Source: Allium sativum (taxonomy: Eukaryota; Streptophyta; Magnoliopsida; Asparagales; Amaryllidaceae). Taken from it: a stretch of DNA of 64,000 bases. The stretch is from the NCBI GenBank assembly GCA_030737875.1, contig CM060911.1, positions 54,430,001 to 54,494,000 of the forward strand, in the 5' to 3' direction. Positions within the stretch are counted from its first letter, which is position 1. Each line of letters starts with the position of its first letter. Positions 1 to 11,770 of the stretch are shown in pieces. The position numbers were made by a program, and so were the translations under genes. Under the pieces are notes generated by a model. That model made no database searches and was not told the DNA's origin. It worked only from the letters and a program-made list of their open reading frames with translations.

Positions 1-407
1 TATGTTATATGATGCTGGCGTAGCTATGATATATTGTTGGAATATGGTCATCGCTATGATATAGTGTTGCCATTGGATGGTAAAATAGTTTCCATAGATT
101 AATGCATGTGGGCCCCACAACAAGATTCTGTGAACCCGGCTACAGATTTTAGTGGCACAACAGGATTCCAAGAACCTGGGATGCAGATTTTAGTAGACCC
201 CGCATTTTGGTAAATTTAGTACTTGTAGCTACACCTGTATCGATGTTGCCTTAAGGTCGCAAAGATGTTGCCATTAATTCTAAGGCAACGCAGCAAAATG
301 CAACACCAAGAAAGTATTGCCACAAATAATTTTTGGTCTATAGCAACATTTTTGGCACTTCTTGCATCACTTCTCTGGTGTTGCCTAATGCAGTCTATGG
401 CGTAGTG
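1..407. mobile_element. Possible CACTA DNA transposon end (partial)
   Basis: The stretch from about 240 to 407 is dense in GTTGCC and GGCAAC words in both orientations and stops at TAGTG (403-407). Read on the minus strand it begins CACTACGCCATAG. CACTA transposons end in CACTA/TAGTG and carry short subterminal repeats of this kind. Further left, two imperfect copies of a roughly 40-bp unit lie at about 120-160 and 160-200, and a GCTATGATAT motif occurs twice in 1-75. The other end and any transposase would lie outside the window, so the call rests on one terminus only. No credible gene is present here. Confidence 0.35.
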
Positions 408-1683
408 ACAGTAATACACTAATTCCACTTTTCAATACAAGATAAAGAGGGAAAGCAATGACATATTTGTCAAGTAGGTACAATAATATGAGCACAGATT
501 TTCTATAACAAAATTACAGCAATGGAAGTAGTTATAGGCATCCTCTACAACCAAATCAAAACATGGCATGTATTTAATGAAATAAAGTTCTTACAACTGT
601 TGCGACATTACATCAATTCAAATTTTTGAAGTAAACTAAAGTTTGTAGCCTTGTACGCAATCGTATACCAGTTTTTAACTTATATATAATATAGGTATAA
701 TAGGATACCTAGGCGGCCCATGCATGAGCCAATAACGCCTCTTGTATTTTTACAAATAATCATTGAAGATACACACAAACTATTACATTTCCATATCCTA
801 TATCAAATCTACACAGCATGATCTAGTGTGTTATTCCGAAAGCAAAATGTATCAATAAAGAATTAGTATTAGACTATTGGAAGAAAACAATATACAGAAA
901 ATTAGCATCAGGCATGCATATACTAAAATAAGAAGATTATGAAGTATTTGGCATCATAATGCATGGCCTACATATCCTGCAGCCATGTTGACAGAGATTT
1001 GACAAATAAAATGAAGTAAATGTACATTAAACTAAGATGTAAAACATGCATGGGGAAACAATGAGATGGTACATAGCCTATAGCATATAGTCATTTTCAG
1101 AGAGAGAATTTATATTGTCAAACAATATAACAAACATGCACTCCTAAAGTATACAGCGAGTACCTTTAGATTTCAACGTAAAATGGATATTTGCAATGAT
1201 AAGATTCAAAGATAAAAAGGAAAAGAATGTTGTTTTTGTTTAGCGCATGGAGTAAATGATCCATATAAATAATATTAAAAAAACTGAATGAAGCTTCCGC
1301 GAAAAAATGAAAACTCGATATTCTTTGATACCAGTCCGCAGCAGCATCCCAGCAGTTAAGGACTTTGCATCATGGTAACAGTGTTGAGGGTTCTAAACTC
1401 GGAATGACATGCTAAGATCTTACCATATGCATACTTTAAGATCAACCACTTATGTGGTGCTCGAGGACAGGGCTAGATGCATTAGGGAGGAATTTACAAC
1501 CCCGGTCGGTATCCCTTCTGAACAAATTCAAAAAAAAAAACTTGATACCAGGTCTTCATATGAATAGGCAAACATTGAAAAGATTCTAGGCTAAAAAACT
1601 AAAAGACTCAGTATACATATAATGATAAGAAAAACAATCGATCTAATTATATATTATAAAATATAGAGCCTCGTGCTGATAAT
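408..1683. other. AT-rich intergenic flank, nothing recognised
   Basis: About 1.3 kb of AT-rich sequence with only short, unconvincing open frames. I see no repeat array, no tRNA-like or rRNA-like sequence and no recognisable protein remnant on either strand. Confidence 0.6.
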
Positions 1684-1841
1684 TGTTACAAAACAACTCA
1701 AAATAGAAGAAATACGAGAGAGAGGACATTTATACTCATTCGAATGTCTGTACAACATACACGAGCTCTCTATTTATAGACTTAACATGTCCTAGTAATT
1801 AAAATAATGTCCATTGCATTAAGCGCACAAAATACTAAAAA
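1684..1841 (-). mobile_element. Possible remnant of a copia-type LTR end
   Basis: On the minus strand a TATAAATA box (1778-1771) is followed about 80 bp later by TGTAACA (1690-1684). This runs directly into ATTATCAGCACGAGGCTC, which resembles the half-tRNA-type primer site next to some plant copia LTRs. That order (TATA, short leader, LTR end, primer site) suggests the 3' part of a minus-strand 5' LTR, cut by the LARD-1 insertion at 1842. I found no matching LTR start on the other side of LARD-1, so this is tentative. It could equally be a host promoter fragment. Confidence 0.3.
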
Positions 1842-1846
1842 TTTCC
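1842..1846. repeat. Target site duplication of LARD-1 (left)
   Basis: TTTCC here matches TTTCC at 22311-22315 and directly flanks the outer LTR ends. It fixes both element boundaries. Confidence 0.85.
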
Positions 1847-3504
1847 TGTAATAACAAGGATTCTGATAGACCAAATTTTTTTCAAAAATCCAATCTATCG
1901 AAACCCGAGTTGGGTGCTTTGGTATCCTGTAGAAAAAGATACAGATAAAGAAACATGTCAGAACTCGCAAAGCATCTCACAGTGGAAGGAAATAAAATAA
2001 AATATATTCAAATATAGCCTTACCTTATTAACATTACTACTAAACCAGTATCCAAAGCTATACCATCTCTATCATGAACCTAACCTGGAAGTATATAATG
2101 AGGAGGGGGCCGGAACATAAGTTCTGTGCGACTGGACTTAGAATAAACGTCTGTATAATCCTACATATACCATTCAATTACATTTTCTTGGTTATTAGGT
2201 TGTTAACAATGTTAGCTCTTTAAGCTATACTTATCCATCCACTAGCGATTAACCTAATAATGTATATGTAGTTACCCCCTACTCGTGTCCTCTTTTCATG
2301 TGCAGGTAGTCCCTTATCCAACTCGTGTCATCTTGTCATATGTACGCAGTTCCTTATCCAATGTCGTATGTTGTACGAGCTTTCATGTATATATATATAT
2401 ATATATATATATTCTCAATACGTCTGCGTAAAACCACCATTCCTTTGTTGCGTAAGCGTTTGGACTGATAACCTAGGTCTTACTAGGTTCTGTTATCGAA
2501 TACTACCTAGATCCAACTAGGATTTACCATCAAGTGTTACCCAGGTTCAACTAGGCTTTACTTTATCGAATGCTTCCTAGGTTCAACCAGGGTTTACGCT
2601 ACCTAGGTCCAACTAGGGTTTATGCTACCTATCGAACAATGCCCTCTAGTCTTGGAAAAACTACCCCGAGCGATATGCATTCCTAGACTTTACGTCCCAA
2701 CCGTATCGTTAAACGTGCTAGATATCTAGTTGCACATGTCCTCTATATGTGCGACCCGAGTCCCGTGGCAAGGCAAATGAAGGAATACAGTACTCGGTTG
2801 GGAGCTTTAAGTTATCTGTCGTTGCAGATGCTAAGGTCTTTTTTTACTGTGGCTATGGTCCTACTTGACCCCTCCCTCAACTAATGAAAGGCATCCAAGA
2901 ATATCAAGAATGAGAACTGTACGCAAGCCCTCTATGGACCCATAAACCAATTGGCCAACCTCACCCATAACTAGATAGCAAGTATATGGTCTTTTGGAGT
3001 TCTCCACCTTTTCGCTTTTCGTGCTCGACTGAATCAAGATGGTAGGTAGCAAACGACGTGTTATCACAGGGCCGACTGGTTATCGCCGACTCACGTTGGT
3101 CCATCCTAGTCTTTAGGTTGCCTTATTATTGCAACCAAGGCATACTCTTGGTTCTTCTTACGCATAACTTAACCTCTGTGAGCCCAGGCGGATCATCTGC
3201 ATTCTCACAGAGGGATACCAAGAGTATCCTCACGTCCCCTCGAAGCCGCGTGCTTCGTAACCCAGTCCGTTGGAGCCTTCTATATGATCAGATGGACGTA
3301 CGCTCCCCCTCGTGCCCTACGGCACCGTGATGATCTACCGAGTTTGGTTATTCATCCCCTATCGTATGGACTAGTCCAAGCGCCTTATCCTTTAATACTA
3401 TTAGACCTTATGGCTAAACTTCTGATTACGCGCTTGCTTTGTCTTATTAACTTGGTTATCCTCGTTTGTGTTTCCTTCAATTCTTATAACCAAGTTTCTC
3501 CTTA

Positions 3505-3736
3505 ACTGAGGTATATTACTTAGTCCTCTTCAACTAAGGTTTACTTACGTAGTTATCTTTACCGTTGTTTACTTAGTTCTCTAACTAAGGTTCGTTACTT
3601 CGGTTGCAATTTTACTTAGTTTTCTAACTAAGGTTCATTACCCAGTTGTCATCATCATCATTTACTTAGTTCTCTAACTAAGGTTCAACACTTGGTTCCC
3701 TTTATCGTTATTTACTTAGTTCGCTAACTAAGGTTT
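3505..3736. repeat. Stem-loop array, LARD-1 3' LTR
   Basis: At least four near-identical copies of TTACTTAGTTCTCTAACTAA start at about 3569, 3612, 3661 and 3713. Each can fold as CTTAGTT-N4-AACTAAG. The counterpart lies at about 19860-20100 in the other LTR. Confidence 0.7.
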
Positions 3737-4186
3737 ACCAATGAACTCAAACACGACTTAAGTTTTCTTTATCAAACGATAGCGTCCAGGTGCTTTCACA
3801 CATTTTCAGCTTAGATTAACTTATTTCATAGTATAAGTCGTCCCCCCTTCAAGTCTTGTATTACATCTTAAGTCATAATCTTCCGTTGTCCCTAGGACAG
3901 GTTTACCTATTATTTAATTTTACATTACCACAACTCTGGTTTATAACAGGTAGTTATCATTCCCCATTACTGTGTTGGTTAAGTTTGTCCATATATCAAG
4001 TTTTACTTAACCCTACCTTCCCGCTCATGCATTACTCGTATATTCCACAAATTTGGTTAAGTGTTGTCTTTCAGTTCATATTGACTTAACCCACCCACGC
4101 ATCATGTCAAATTGGTTAAGTGTTGTTAACCTAACCCTACTATACTAGCATGTGCCATTAGCATTAATTGATTATTAATGCACCAA

Positions 4187-4400
4187 CCTCTCACATTAGA
4201 ACTATTGTTGCGGTTGCTGGATGTGCCGGGCGGTTCCGGGCAGCCTTACATCACAACTTAATCTAACCTCGGGTTTAAGCGCGTTATGACTAACTTCTCA
4301 CATTAGACCATATTGTTTGGGGCCACTGGATATGCCAAGCGGTTTTGGGTTGAATTACACCGCAACCTCATTCTAACCTCAAGTTAGTCAAGTTTCATCT
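4187..4400. repeat. Tandem duplication of about 105 bp in LARD-1 3' LTR
   Basis: Two diverged copies share a CTCTCACATTAGA or CTTCTCACATTAGA start, a TGGATRTGCC core and a CATTCTAACCTC or TAATCTAACCTC end. They lie at about 4187-4275 and 4290-4385. The other LTR has the same structure at about 20545-20750. Confidence 0.6.
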
Positions 4401-5537
4401 TTAGCCAATTAACAATTTTTATGAGAACGTTAAGCATCAATTTCAGGTTATGAGTTAGGTTTCATAATCACATAAGAGGTCTCATAATCGCATAAGCTAA
4501 TTTTTATCCGTTCCTTTATCAACTTAGGATTCTTACCTTTAGATTCGTTTTTCCTAAAACCCAAAATTTAAACTTATAGTTTAAAACCTCAATCCCGCAA
4601 TATTAGATTTGAAATAAATCACTTCTTCCCAATCCCGTTCCATATTCAATAATTCCAATTGAATTTACACAATTTCAGGTTAACATTATAAATCGGAATT
4701 CATAGTTGTGCACTGTTCAACATAGATTCATGTTTCCAAAACATACCCAAAGATTCATTATTGAAATACGCTCCAAAATTCCCAATTCAAACTTAATTTC
4801 ATTGAATAATCCCAATATACAATTCGCCAATTGTCCCAATATTTCCAATAATAATTGTTATGCCACAATCCCCAAATTACGGATTATATTCCTTGGTTGC
4901 ATAAAATAAATTATGCCCCAGTATACCCATATTTCAATCGTACCTATGTATAATAAGATTTCGTCTAGGTTCGAGATAACCTAGTTCCAAAAATAAAAAG
5001 GGGAAGGAGGATAAAAGAACAATTATTATAACATGAATCTTGAATTTAATTTATAACTGGGGAATGACGAACGATAATAATACTATTATGCAACAAGTTT
5101 ATTGTAATTCCACTCACCTTGCTTTTCATCTTCAATTCATGGATTTGATTTAACTTTGACTTGTTGTATGCCCCAATCTATATATCTGATCTATCTTTGA
5201 TTTCTTTGCGTAGTGTAAGTTGTGAATCTGAATTCCTCCTCCTTGCGTAGTGTAAATTGTGGATCTGAATCCTTTTTTCTCTTAATTTTTGAGGTTTTCT
5301 TGATTCTAAACTTTTAGTTTTAAGAATAGATATTTTGAAGAGAAAAAGGGAAGAAACTGAATCTAGAAATCTCTTGGAGGAGAAGAATTTGAGTTAGAAC
5401 AGAGCCATGGTGTCGCCATAGGCTTGGGTGAAGAAAAAGAATGGGTTAACGGTCATTATATAGCCGTTTAGTCAACGTATCAGGCCAGAAATCGCGTCCA
5501 GGTGCAGAAAATGAATTCTGCCCAGATTTGGGGGGAG

Positions 5538-5638
5538 GTCGACCCACAGGTCGACTTGTTTTAGGGGAGGTCGACCTCCAGGTCAACCAGGCTGGGGTAG
5601 GTCGACCTCCCTTGATATACGTCGACCTCTAGGTCGAC
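5538..5638. repeat. GTCGAC palindrome array, LARD-1 3' LTR
   Basis: GTCGAC, usually within AGGTCGACCT, starts at 5538, 5550, 5570, 5601, 5621 and 5633, with a mutated GTCAAC at 5582. Start-to-start spacings are 12, 20, 12, 19, 20 and 12 bp. The matching array in the other LTR is at 21893-21974. Confidence 0.85.
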
Positions 5639-5974
5639 TTATCTGGGTTATTTCACTATTTAATCTCTGAATTTCTCTTGAATCTTCCGAAGGCCATAAT
5701 TCTTTCATACGAAGTCCGATTTTAGAAAACTTGGACTCTATTCCAAGCAGAATTCCGAGACGAACACAATGGTGATGTCCATTTTACTTAATTCCTGATA
5801 TTTAAATTAAGTATCCTTATTTTATTATCTTTTTCATTACGCACACCGTTATCGAAATAATTTTTCCTTCTCTTCCATATATTAATTAATTTTCATTATA
5901 CGTCACCATTATTTGTCTATCTATGCGTATATACATATTTGTACATTTTTAATTTAAAAATGCGGGGTGTTACA

Positions 5975-5993
5975 TTCTCCCAACCTTAAAGAA
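5975..5993 (-). other. LARD-1 polypurine tract
   Basis: The minus strand reads CTTTAAGGTTGGGAGAA directly before the 3' LTR start TGTAACACC. This is the expected site for plus-strand priming. An inverted repeat TTTCG-N4-CGAAA lies just upstream at 6007-5994. Confidence 0.7.
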
Positions 5994-6455
5994 TTTCGTC
6001 CCCGAAATTCGATAAGCTTAAAATAGATAATCCCTTGCAATATCCATCCATCAAGTATGCATCCAATTGTTACAAACATTGTGCACATGTGCAAAGTGAG
6101 ATACATCATAGTAAAGTGTGTATGCCTAATTTGGATCCACCTATATGTATGCAAATTTTAAAAACTCTTTCAAAACATGATGCTCACATCCTACAAATAC
6201 TTGTAGTTTTATATGAATATATATTCTTGAAAAATCAAAATATCTTTCATCCAAGTTTTCCCATACTCTTATAGAATAACAGCATAGTTCACCCAATTGT
6301 CGTATCCAAAACCCTACCACCCATCATTAAATTTGAAATTTAGGAAAATCTAATTTTCCAAATTCGATTTCCTTATGTTATGAAAAGGTATAAAATGGAA
6401 AAATTCACATCCTCCATTTTTCTTTTCTAATCGTACTTGGATTTTATGTGACTAT
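5994..6455 (-). other. LARD-1 internal region, 3' part
   Basis: About 460 bp between the polypurine tract and the nested gypsy-1. It is AT-rich and has no recognisable coding remnant. Confidence 0.6.
6451..6455. repeat. Target site duplication of gypsy-1 (left)
   Basis: ACTAT here and at 16482-16486 flank the LTR ends exactly. Confidence 0.9.
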
Positions 6456-6675
6456 TGTGACAGCCCGCCCTGCACCAACCGACATTTACTCCAAAGGTGC
6501 GCTGTACACATGTCCAGTTAGCACGGAACGGGTCGTGAGACGAAAAGGGAAGAAGGAAATGAACATACAAAGAACCTGTAGAATGTCTCACAGCGCATAG
6601 AACAAAATATAATAATAACATACTTGACATAAAATAGGAGAGACAGTGCATAAGCTGAAAATCAGAACTAAACAT

Positions 6676-6689
6676 CATAGCAGCGGAAA
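6676..6689 (-). promoter_or_regulatory. Conserved LTR motif TTTCCGCTGCTATG
   Basis: The minus strand carries TTTCCGCTGCTATG 220 bp from the LTR end. The same 14-mer occurs in gypsy-2 and LARD-2 LTRs at nearly the same distance. A role in RNA 3'-end formation or the R region is a guess. Confidence 0.45.
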
Positions 6690-6796
6690 TCCAAAATACA
6701 GCTTATTACAACTTTCAAATTGTCTCAAAGCAAAAGTAAGATAAAGGAGGTACACTACTAATGCCCAAGTAGCGACCACCAACGACACAGGGAGAA

Positions 6797-6847
<51 letters not shown>

Positions 6848-7224
6848 TACGTGAAAGCCTCATGCCCGCCTCCGAATCAGCTACTCGCGCATCACCAGCT
6901 AACCTGTCTCTAGTCTGCTCGTGTGAGCACCCAGAGTAATAAGAGGAGACATAAAACTCTAGGTCAGACATAAAGCCTGGTATGAGCGATAAGCATCTAA
7001 AGTGAACAATAACAGGTAGACTAAAACATACCTGAACCTGGACCTGCAACCAAAGAGTTAGCACTACATACTGTACAACACTCTAAGGTACCATATCAAA
7101 CAGTGTAAAGATACGGAGATGGGGGAGGTGTGCATGTCATAGGGATGGCAAACAATCAAACATAGCATCCATCCTCACATCTCTCACTCAGTGCGTAAAG
7201 CATACGATATTCATCACTTCGATC

Positions 7225-7550
7225 ACCCAACATACCTTGCTACGATCACTCTGCCCCCATGAAGTCATAAATGGCTTCACTGCACTGATAACGTAGCCAC
7301 TAATCCTTTGCTATGTCCACTTTGCCCCATGGAGTCACAAGAACCCCACTGCACTGGCTCATAGCCTTACCAATCCTTACTATGTCCACTTGCCCCATGG
7401 AGTTATTCACCCCATCTGCGCTGGCTCATAGTCTTACTACGCATCACCTTTCCCCTCAGGTCATAATGACCCTACTGCACTGATAACGTAGTCTTGCTAC
7501 CATCACCTTGCCCCTCAGGTCATAATGACCCTACTGCACTGATAAGTAGC
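7225..7550. repeat. Tandem array, units of about 65 bp, gypsy-1 3' LTR
   Basis: About five diverged units share TTGCCCCATGRAGTCA or TTGCCCCTCAGGTCA followed by CTGCACTG and a CATAG or ACGTAG end. The partner LTR repeats it at about 14560-14905. A reverse-oriented relative sits in the gypsy-2 LTRs at about 39270-39470 and 55345-55545. Confidence 0.75.
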
Positions 7551-7859
7551 CCATCATTCATTCTTAGTGGTGAATTGAAGTTATGAACGTCGACAACTCC
7601 TTAGCACACGTCCCGCAGCAAAGTCCAACCATGAAGTGAACTCATTGGTTCCCAACAGGATCCTGAGCTCTAACTTCCCATATTGGACTACCCTTGCATC
7701 TCGGGTTATTGGTCAATACTGGGTCTGGTCGGGTTCCTTCTCAAGCCATCGTTTCGGGTCGGGTATCCTCCATTTGTTCGAGTCGGTCTTCTTCTGGTAC
7801 GGTTCGGGTCGGGCGTTTCTCCTCGGTTCGGGTCGGGTGCCACTCCCCCTCCAGTTCAT

Positions 7860-8090
7860 GCTTCCGCTCCGATCCGCCTCCTCATCCTTTACGTACGTCG
7901 ATCCGATCCGTCCTCCCCTATCAGCTCCGATCCCTACTCCCTAATCTGATCCGATCCCAGTTCAGCTAGCGTGGCCTTCCTTTTTGCCAATTTCCCCAAG
8001 TGTCAGGTTCCGATCCGATCAGATTCCTTGCTCAGTTCAACATATCCGATCCGAGCCCCATATCTGATCCGATCCGAACCCTGCACTGTT
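7860..8090. repeat. GATCCGATCC-rich segment, gypsy-1 3' LTR
   Basis: Roughly ten copies of CCGATCC or GATCCGATCC separated by 10-40 bp, preceded by GGTTCGGGTCGGG repeats (7690-7840). The partner is at about 15240-15470. Confidence 0.6.
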
Positions 8091-9104
8091 TTCTGAAACT
8101 GTTCCAGCAAGTGCTTACGCCATTTGACGACGTTTTCGACCATTCTAACTATTGAAATCAATCACAAAGCATTTCATACAGTCATAGCAACATGCATAAT
8201 CAACCACAAACATCAAAACATCAACATGATAGGTTAAAATGGATCAAACATACCCAAAACCCTATATTTCCCCTTAAGCATGTTTAGGTGAAACTAATGA
8301 TAGGATTAGCAAAACTTAACCAAATTAACCCAAATTCATATCAGAGGTCTAAAACATCATTTAAGAATTTATGGATATTTTTCCCGAATTTTATCATGTT
8401 TAAATTCGCTAATTAACAATAATCAACCCTAATTAGCCATAATTAGTGCAAAACTATGCAAATCACTCACCTTAGCCACAAATAAACTAAGATCTGAAAA
8501 AAATCTCTGATTTGATGCAAATCCCAACCCTAAACAGTAGCTCCAATGTTGATTTGGTGTAGATCTCCCTTGATTAGATGTTGCTAAGCTTAATCCTTGA
8601 CCAAAAGATGATTTGGAGGTGATTTAGAGGTTGGAGGCCATTTTTAGGGTTCCTTGGTGATAAGTGGAGGCTAGAAAACTGAAATGGAATGATCCTCTAT
8701 CTCATTTCAGCCTCCCTATAACCCTAATCCCGAAATGGGTTATGGGCCTACTCACTAATCACCTGATTTGGCCCGGTTAAGCAGTTTTTCACCCTCCAAA
8801 CCTTATTTCAGCCATATCTCCCAAACGGTGACTCCGTTTGGCTATTATGACCACTCTACGGAAAGGTAAACCATCAAACGAAGCCAATGGAAGTGGTTTT
8901 AGGTCAAAATTCCTTTCCAGTCAAAAGTTATGGCCAAAACAGTACTAACTAAGGGCAAAATGGTCATTTAAAAATTGACAAAAATCATGAACATGGAAAA
9001 TGACTCTAATGGGTGTTTCCCAAAGTTACATGACCATACGACTTCACATGGGAAAGAAATAAATATTCTACAATCCTATGATGTGTAGAATACGGGTCGT
9101 TACA

Positions 9105-9120
9105 CTCTCCCCCCCTTAAG
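9105..9120 (-). other. gypsy-1 polypurine tract
   Basis: The minus strand reads TTAAGGGGGGGGAGAG directly before the 3' LTR. The flanking inverted repeat TTTCG-GGGG-CGAAA is at 9138-9125. Confidence 0.85.
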
Positions 9121-9262
9121 AAATTTCGCCCCCGAAATTCCCTAATCCAAACACACACAAAGGTCCCGCATGCCTATCAACCATAAAACAACCATCAAAC
9201 ATGCAAAGCAAGTAAAATAAGTCTATCCTAGCATGCGGAATAACTAAATCGCAAAGTAAATC

Positions 9263-11770
9263 TTACCAGGCAAAGAGTTCTGGATATGCCTTCCTAATGC
9301 TCCCCTCTGTATCCCAAGTACAATAATTCTCGTCCTCGCCCCACTGAACCTTGACTAGCTTCACCGCCTTCCTTCGAAGTTGCTTCCTATCGTGCCCCAC
9401 AATACGGATCGGCTTGCGGTTCCCAACCGCCTCGGGTTCTACTTCGAAGTCCTCTAACTGATCAGGTGAAATAGTCATATTTGAGTCGTGAACGAACTTC
9501 CTTAATTGGGAAACATGAAATACATTGTGAACTCCCGCCATTTTCTCTGGTAAGCCAACTCTATATGCCAAATTCCAGACTAGTTCAAGAACAGGGAATG
9601 GGCCAACAAATCTTGGTGCCAACTTGCCTCTCCTGCCAAATCGTATCACGCTCTTCAACGGAGAGATCTTGACAAATACCAAGTCACCAACGGAGAATTT
9701 CAAGTCTCTTCTCCTCTTATCAGCATAACTTTTCTGCCTATCTTGGGCAGCTCTCATTCGTTGCTGAATGATCTTGATCTTATCGGAAGTTTCTCTCACC
9801 ACATCTGGTCCAAGCACAAACTTCTCGCCAGTCTCTATCCAACATGATGGTGAGTTGCACGGTCTTCCGTACAAAGCTTCATATGGAGCCATACCGATAC
9901 TGGATTGGTAGCTATTATTATGTGCGAACTCTACTAGATGCAAATGGTCATCCCATGATCCACCATAATCCAATATACACACTCTCAAGAGATCTTCCAA
10001 TATACGATTCACCCTCTCCGTCTGACCGTCGGTCTGAGGATGATATGCGGTACTGAGATGTAATCCTGACCCTAGATCCTCTTGTAAGCTCTTCCAAAAC
10101 CCACTAGTGAACAACGGGTCTCGGTCACTCACAATGCTTTTGGGTACTCCATGAAATCTCACTACCCATTTCTTATACAATTCTGCCAACTTGGCTGCTG
10201 TTCTGGTCGAGTTGACTGGTATAAATCTTGCACTTTTAGTCAATCGATCCACAATTACCCAAATGATATCATGTCCCGATCTAGTCCTTGGTAAACCATC
10301 GATGAAATCCATCGAGACTTTCTCCCATTTCCATTCGGGAATTTCTAATGGTTGCAACAACCAACTAGGCTTCTTTTGCTCGGCTATAACTAGCTGGCAA
10401 TTCATGCATTTGGATATAAACTTCCCAACGTCTCTTTTCATCCCTTCCCAGTAGTAAGTCTGTCTCATGTCTCGATACATCTTATTACCACCAGGATGTA
10501 TAGTCAGTTTTGAGTGATGACATTCTCTAAGCACTTCATCCCTCAAATCATTTACGTTGGGTACAACTAGCCTTCCATTCCTTCTAAGCCATCCATCTCG
10601 ATCAAGCCCATACACATTCATCTCCTCACCGTCGATGTTCATCTCTAACTTGGAGATGATTTCTAATAGATTAGGATCGTCCCTCTGGCTAGAACCAATC
10701 CGCTCTATCAAAGTGGGTCTGATCGTCAAACTAGCTAGCATGACTGGATCCAATTCGCACTTTGGTCTGAAATCAAACCCCGCGATATACTCCAGTTGCT
10801 TCAACTCAAGAAACATTGCCCCTAAACTGGCATGTCTCCTACTCAAGGCATCGGCTACCGCATTACCCTTCCCAGGTGTGTATGCGATATCAAAATCATA
10901 CGAAGCCAAGAACTCTAACCATCTCTGCTGATGGAGATTCAGATCTTTCTGAGAAAAGAGATACTTTAACGATTTATGATCAGTAAACAACTCAAATCTT
11001 TCTCCCAAGAGATAGTGTCTCCACATCTTCAATGCGAACACAATCGCTGCCAATTCCAAATCATGGGTAGGATACTTTTTCTCATGCGGCTTTAGCTGTC
11101 GACTAGCATAAGCTACAACCCTACCTCCTTGCATCAATACAACACCCAGTCCGGTACCACAAGCATCCGTGTATACCGTCATCTCTTCATTCCCTTTAGG
11201 AATGACTAACACTGGCGCACGCGTCAACTTCTCCTTTAAACTCTTGAAGGCATCCTCACACACTCCGTCCCAGACGAAGGACTGATTCTTCTTAGTCAAC
11301 TGAGTCAACGGTGCTGCTATCTTGGAGAAGTCCTGGATAAACTTACGATGATATCCAGCTAATCCCAAGAAACTTCTCACATCTTTTACATTCTTGGGTG
11401 TAGGCCAATCCTGTACCATAGCCACCTTCGCAGGGTCCACGGCAATACCACTCTCTGAAACAACATGACCCAAGAATCTTACTTCCCTTCTCCAAAAATG
11501 ACACTTAGAGAATTTCGCTTTCAATTGGTGTTTCCTCAACACCTCCATCACTATCCTCAAGTGTCCCTTGTGTTCCTCCTCTGTCCTTGAATAAACAAGG
11601 ATATCATCCATGAACACAAGAACAAACTTATTCAACTGATCTCTGAATACTCGATTCATAAGATCCACAAAGTAGGCTGGTGCATTGGTCAACCCAAACG
11701 GCATGACCAACCACTCATAAAATCCAGACGGCGTCCTAAATGCCGTTTTCGGAACACTCTCATCCGCTAC
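9263..11770 (-). pseudogene. gypsy-1 RT core, RNase H, integrase and chromodomain-like end
   Basis: Numbering from the codon at 11710: the RT catalytic box FMDD is at 33-36 and LGHVVS at about 80-85. RNase H has D182, E219, D244 and D287 all present. Integrase has the HHCC zinc site (H399, H405, C435, C438) and the D468-D529-E565 triad with 35 residues between the second Asp and Glu. The GPFPVLE and [10 protein letters not shown] motifs follow. The last 55 residues ([15 protein letters not shown] and on) resemble the C-terminal chromodomain of Tekay-type chromoviruses, which can direct integration into heterochromatin. Every catalytic residue I can check is intact, so the upstream stops, not this region, disable the copy. 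Confidence 0.88.

Larger units (their letters stand above)
1847..5974 (-). repeat. LARD-1 3' LTR
   Basis: 4128 bp, collinear with 18205-22310. In plus-strand coordinates it holds a TA microsatellite (about 2387-2412), repeated CCTAGG/AACTAGG stem-loops (2460-2640), an ACTTAGTT/AACTAAGG stem-loop array (3500-3740), a duplicated unit of about 105 bp (4187-4400), an AT-rich block (4400-5000) and a GTCGAC palindrome array (5538-5638). Open frames inside it are not maintained between the two LTR copies and show no protein family signature. Confidence 0.85.
6456..9104 (-). repeat. gypsy-1 3' LTR
   Basis: 2649 bp, beginning TGTGACAGCCCGCC and ending GGGTCGTTACA in plus-strand reading. It contains a TA microsatellite (about 6803-6845) that is much shorter in the partner LTR, a tandem array with units of about 65 bp (7225-7550) and a stretch rich in GATCCGATCC words (7860-8090). 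Confidence 0.92.

Noticed and set aside
3058..3505. Two plus-strand frames of 73-90 codons in the LARD-1 LTR
   Set aside because: The first is broken in the partner LTR and neither resembles a protein family.
7225..7550. 65-bp tandem units as a possible CRISPR array or satellite
   Set aside because: Units are diverged, lack repeat-spacer order and lie wholly inside an LTR present twice.
10557..10931. Plus-strand frame of 124 codons opposite gypsy-1 pol
   Set aside because: Antisense shadow of the integrase/RNase H coding strand.
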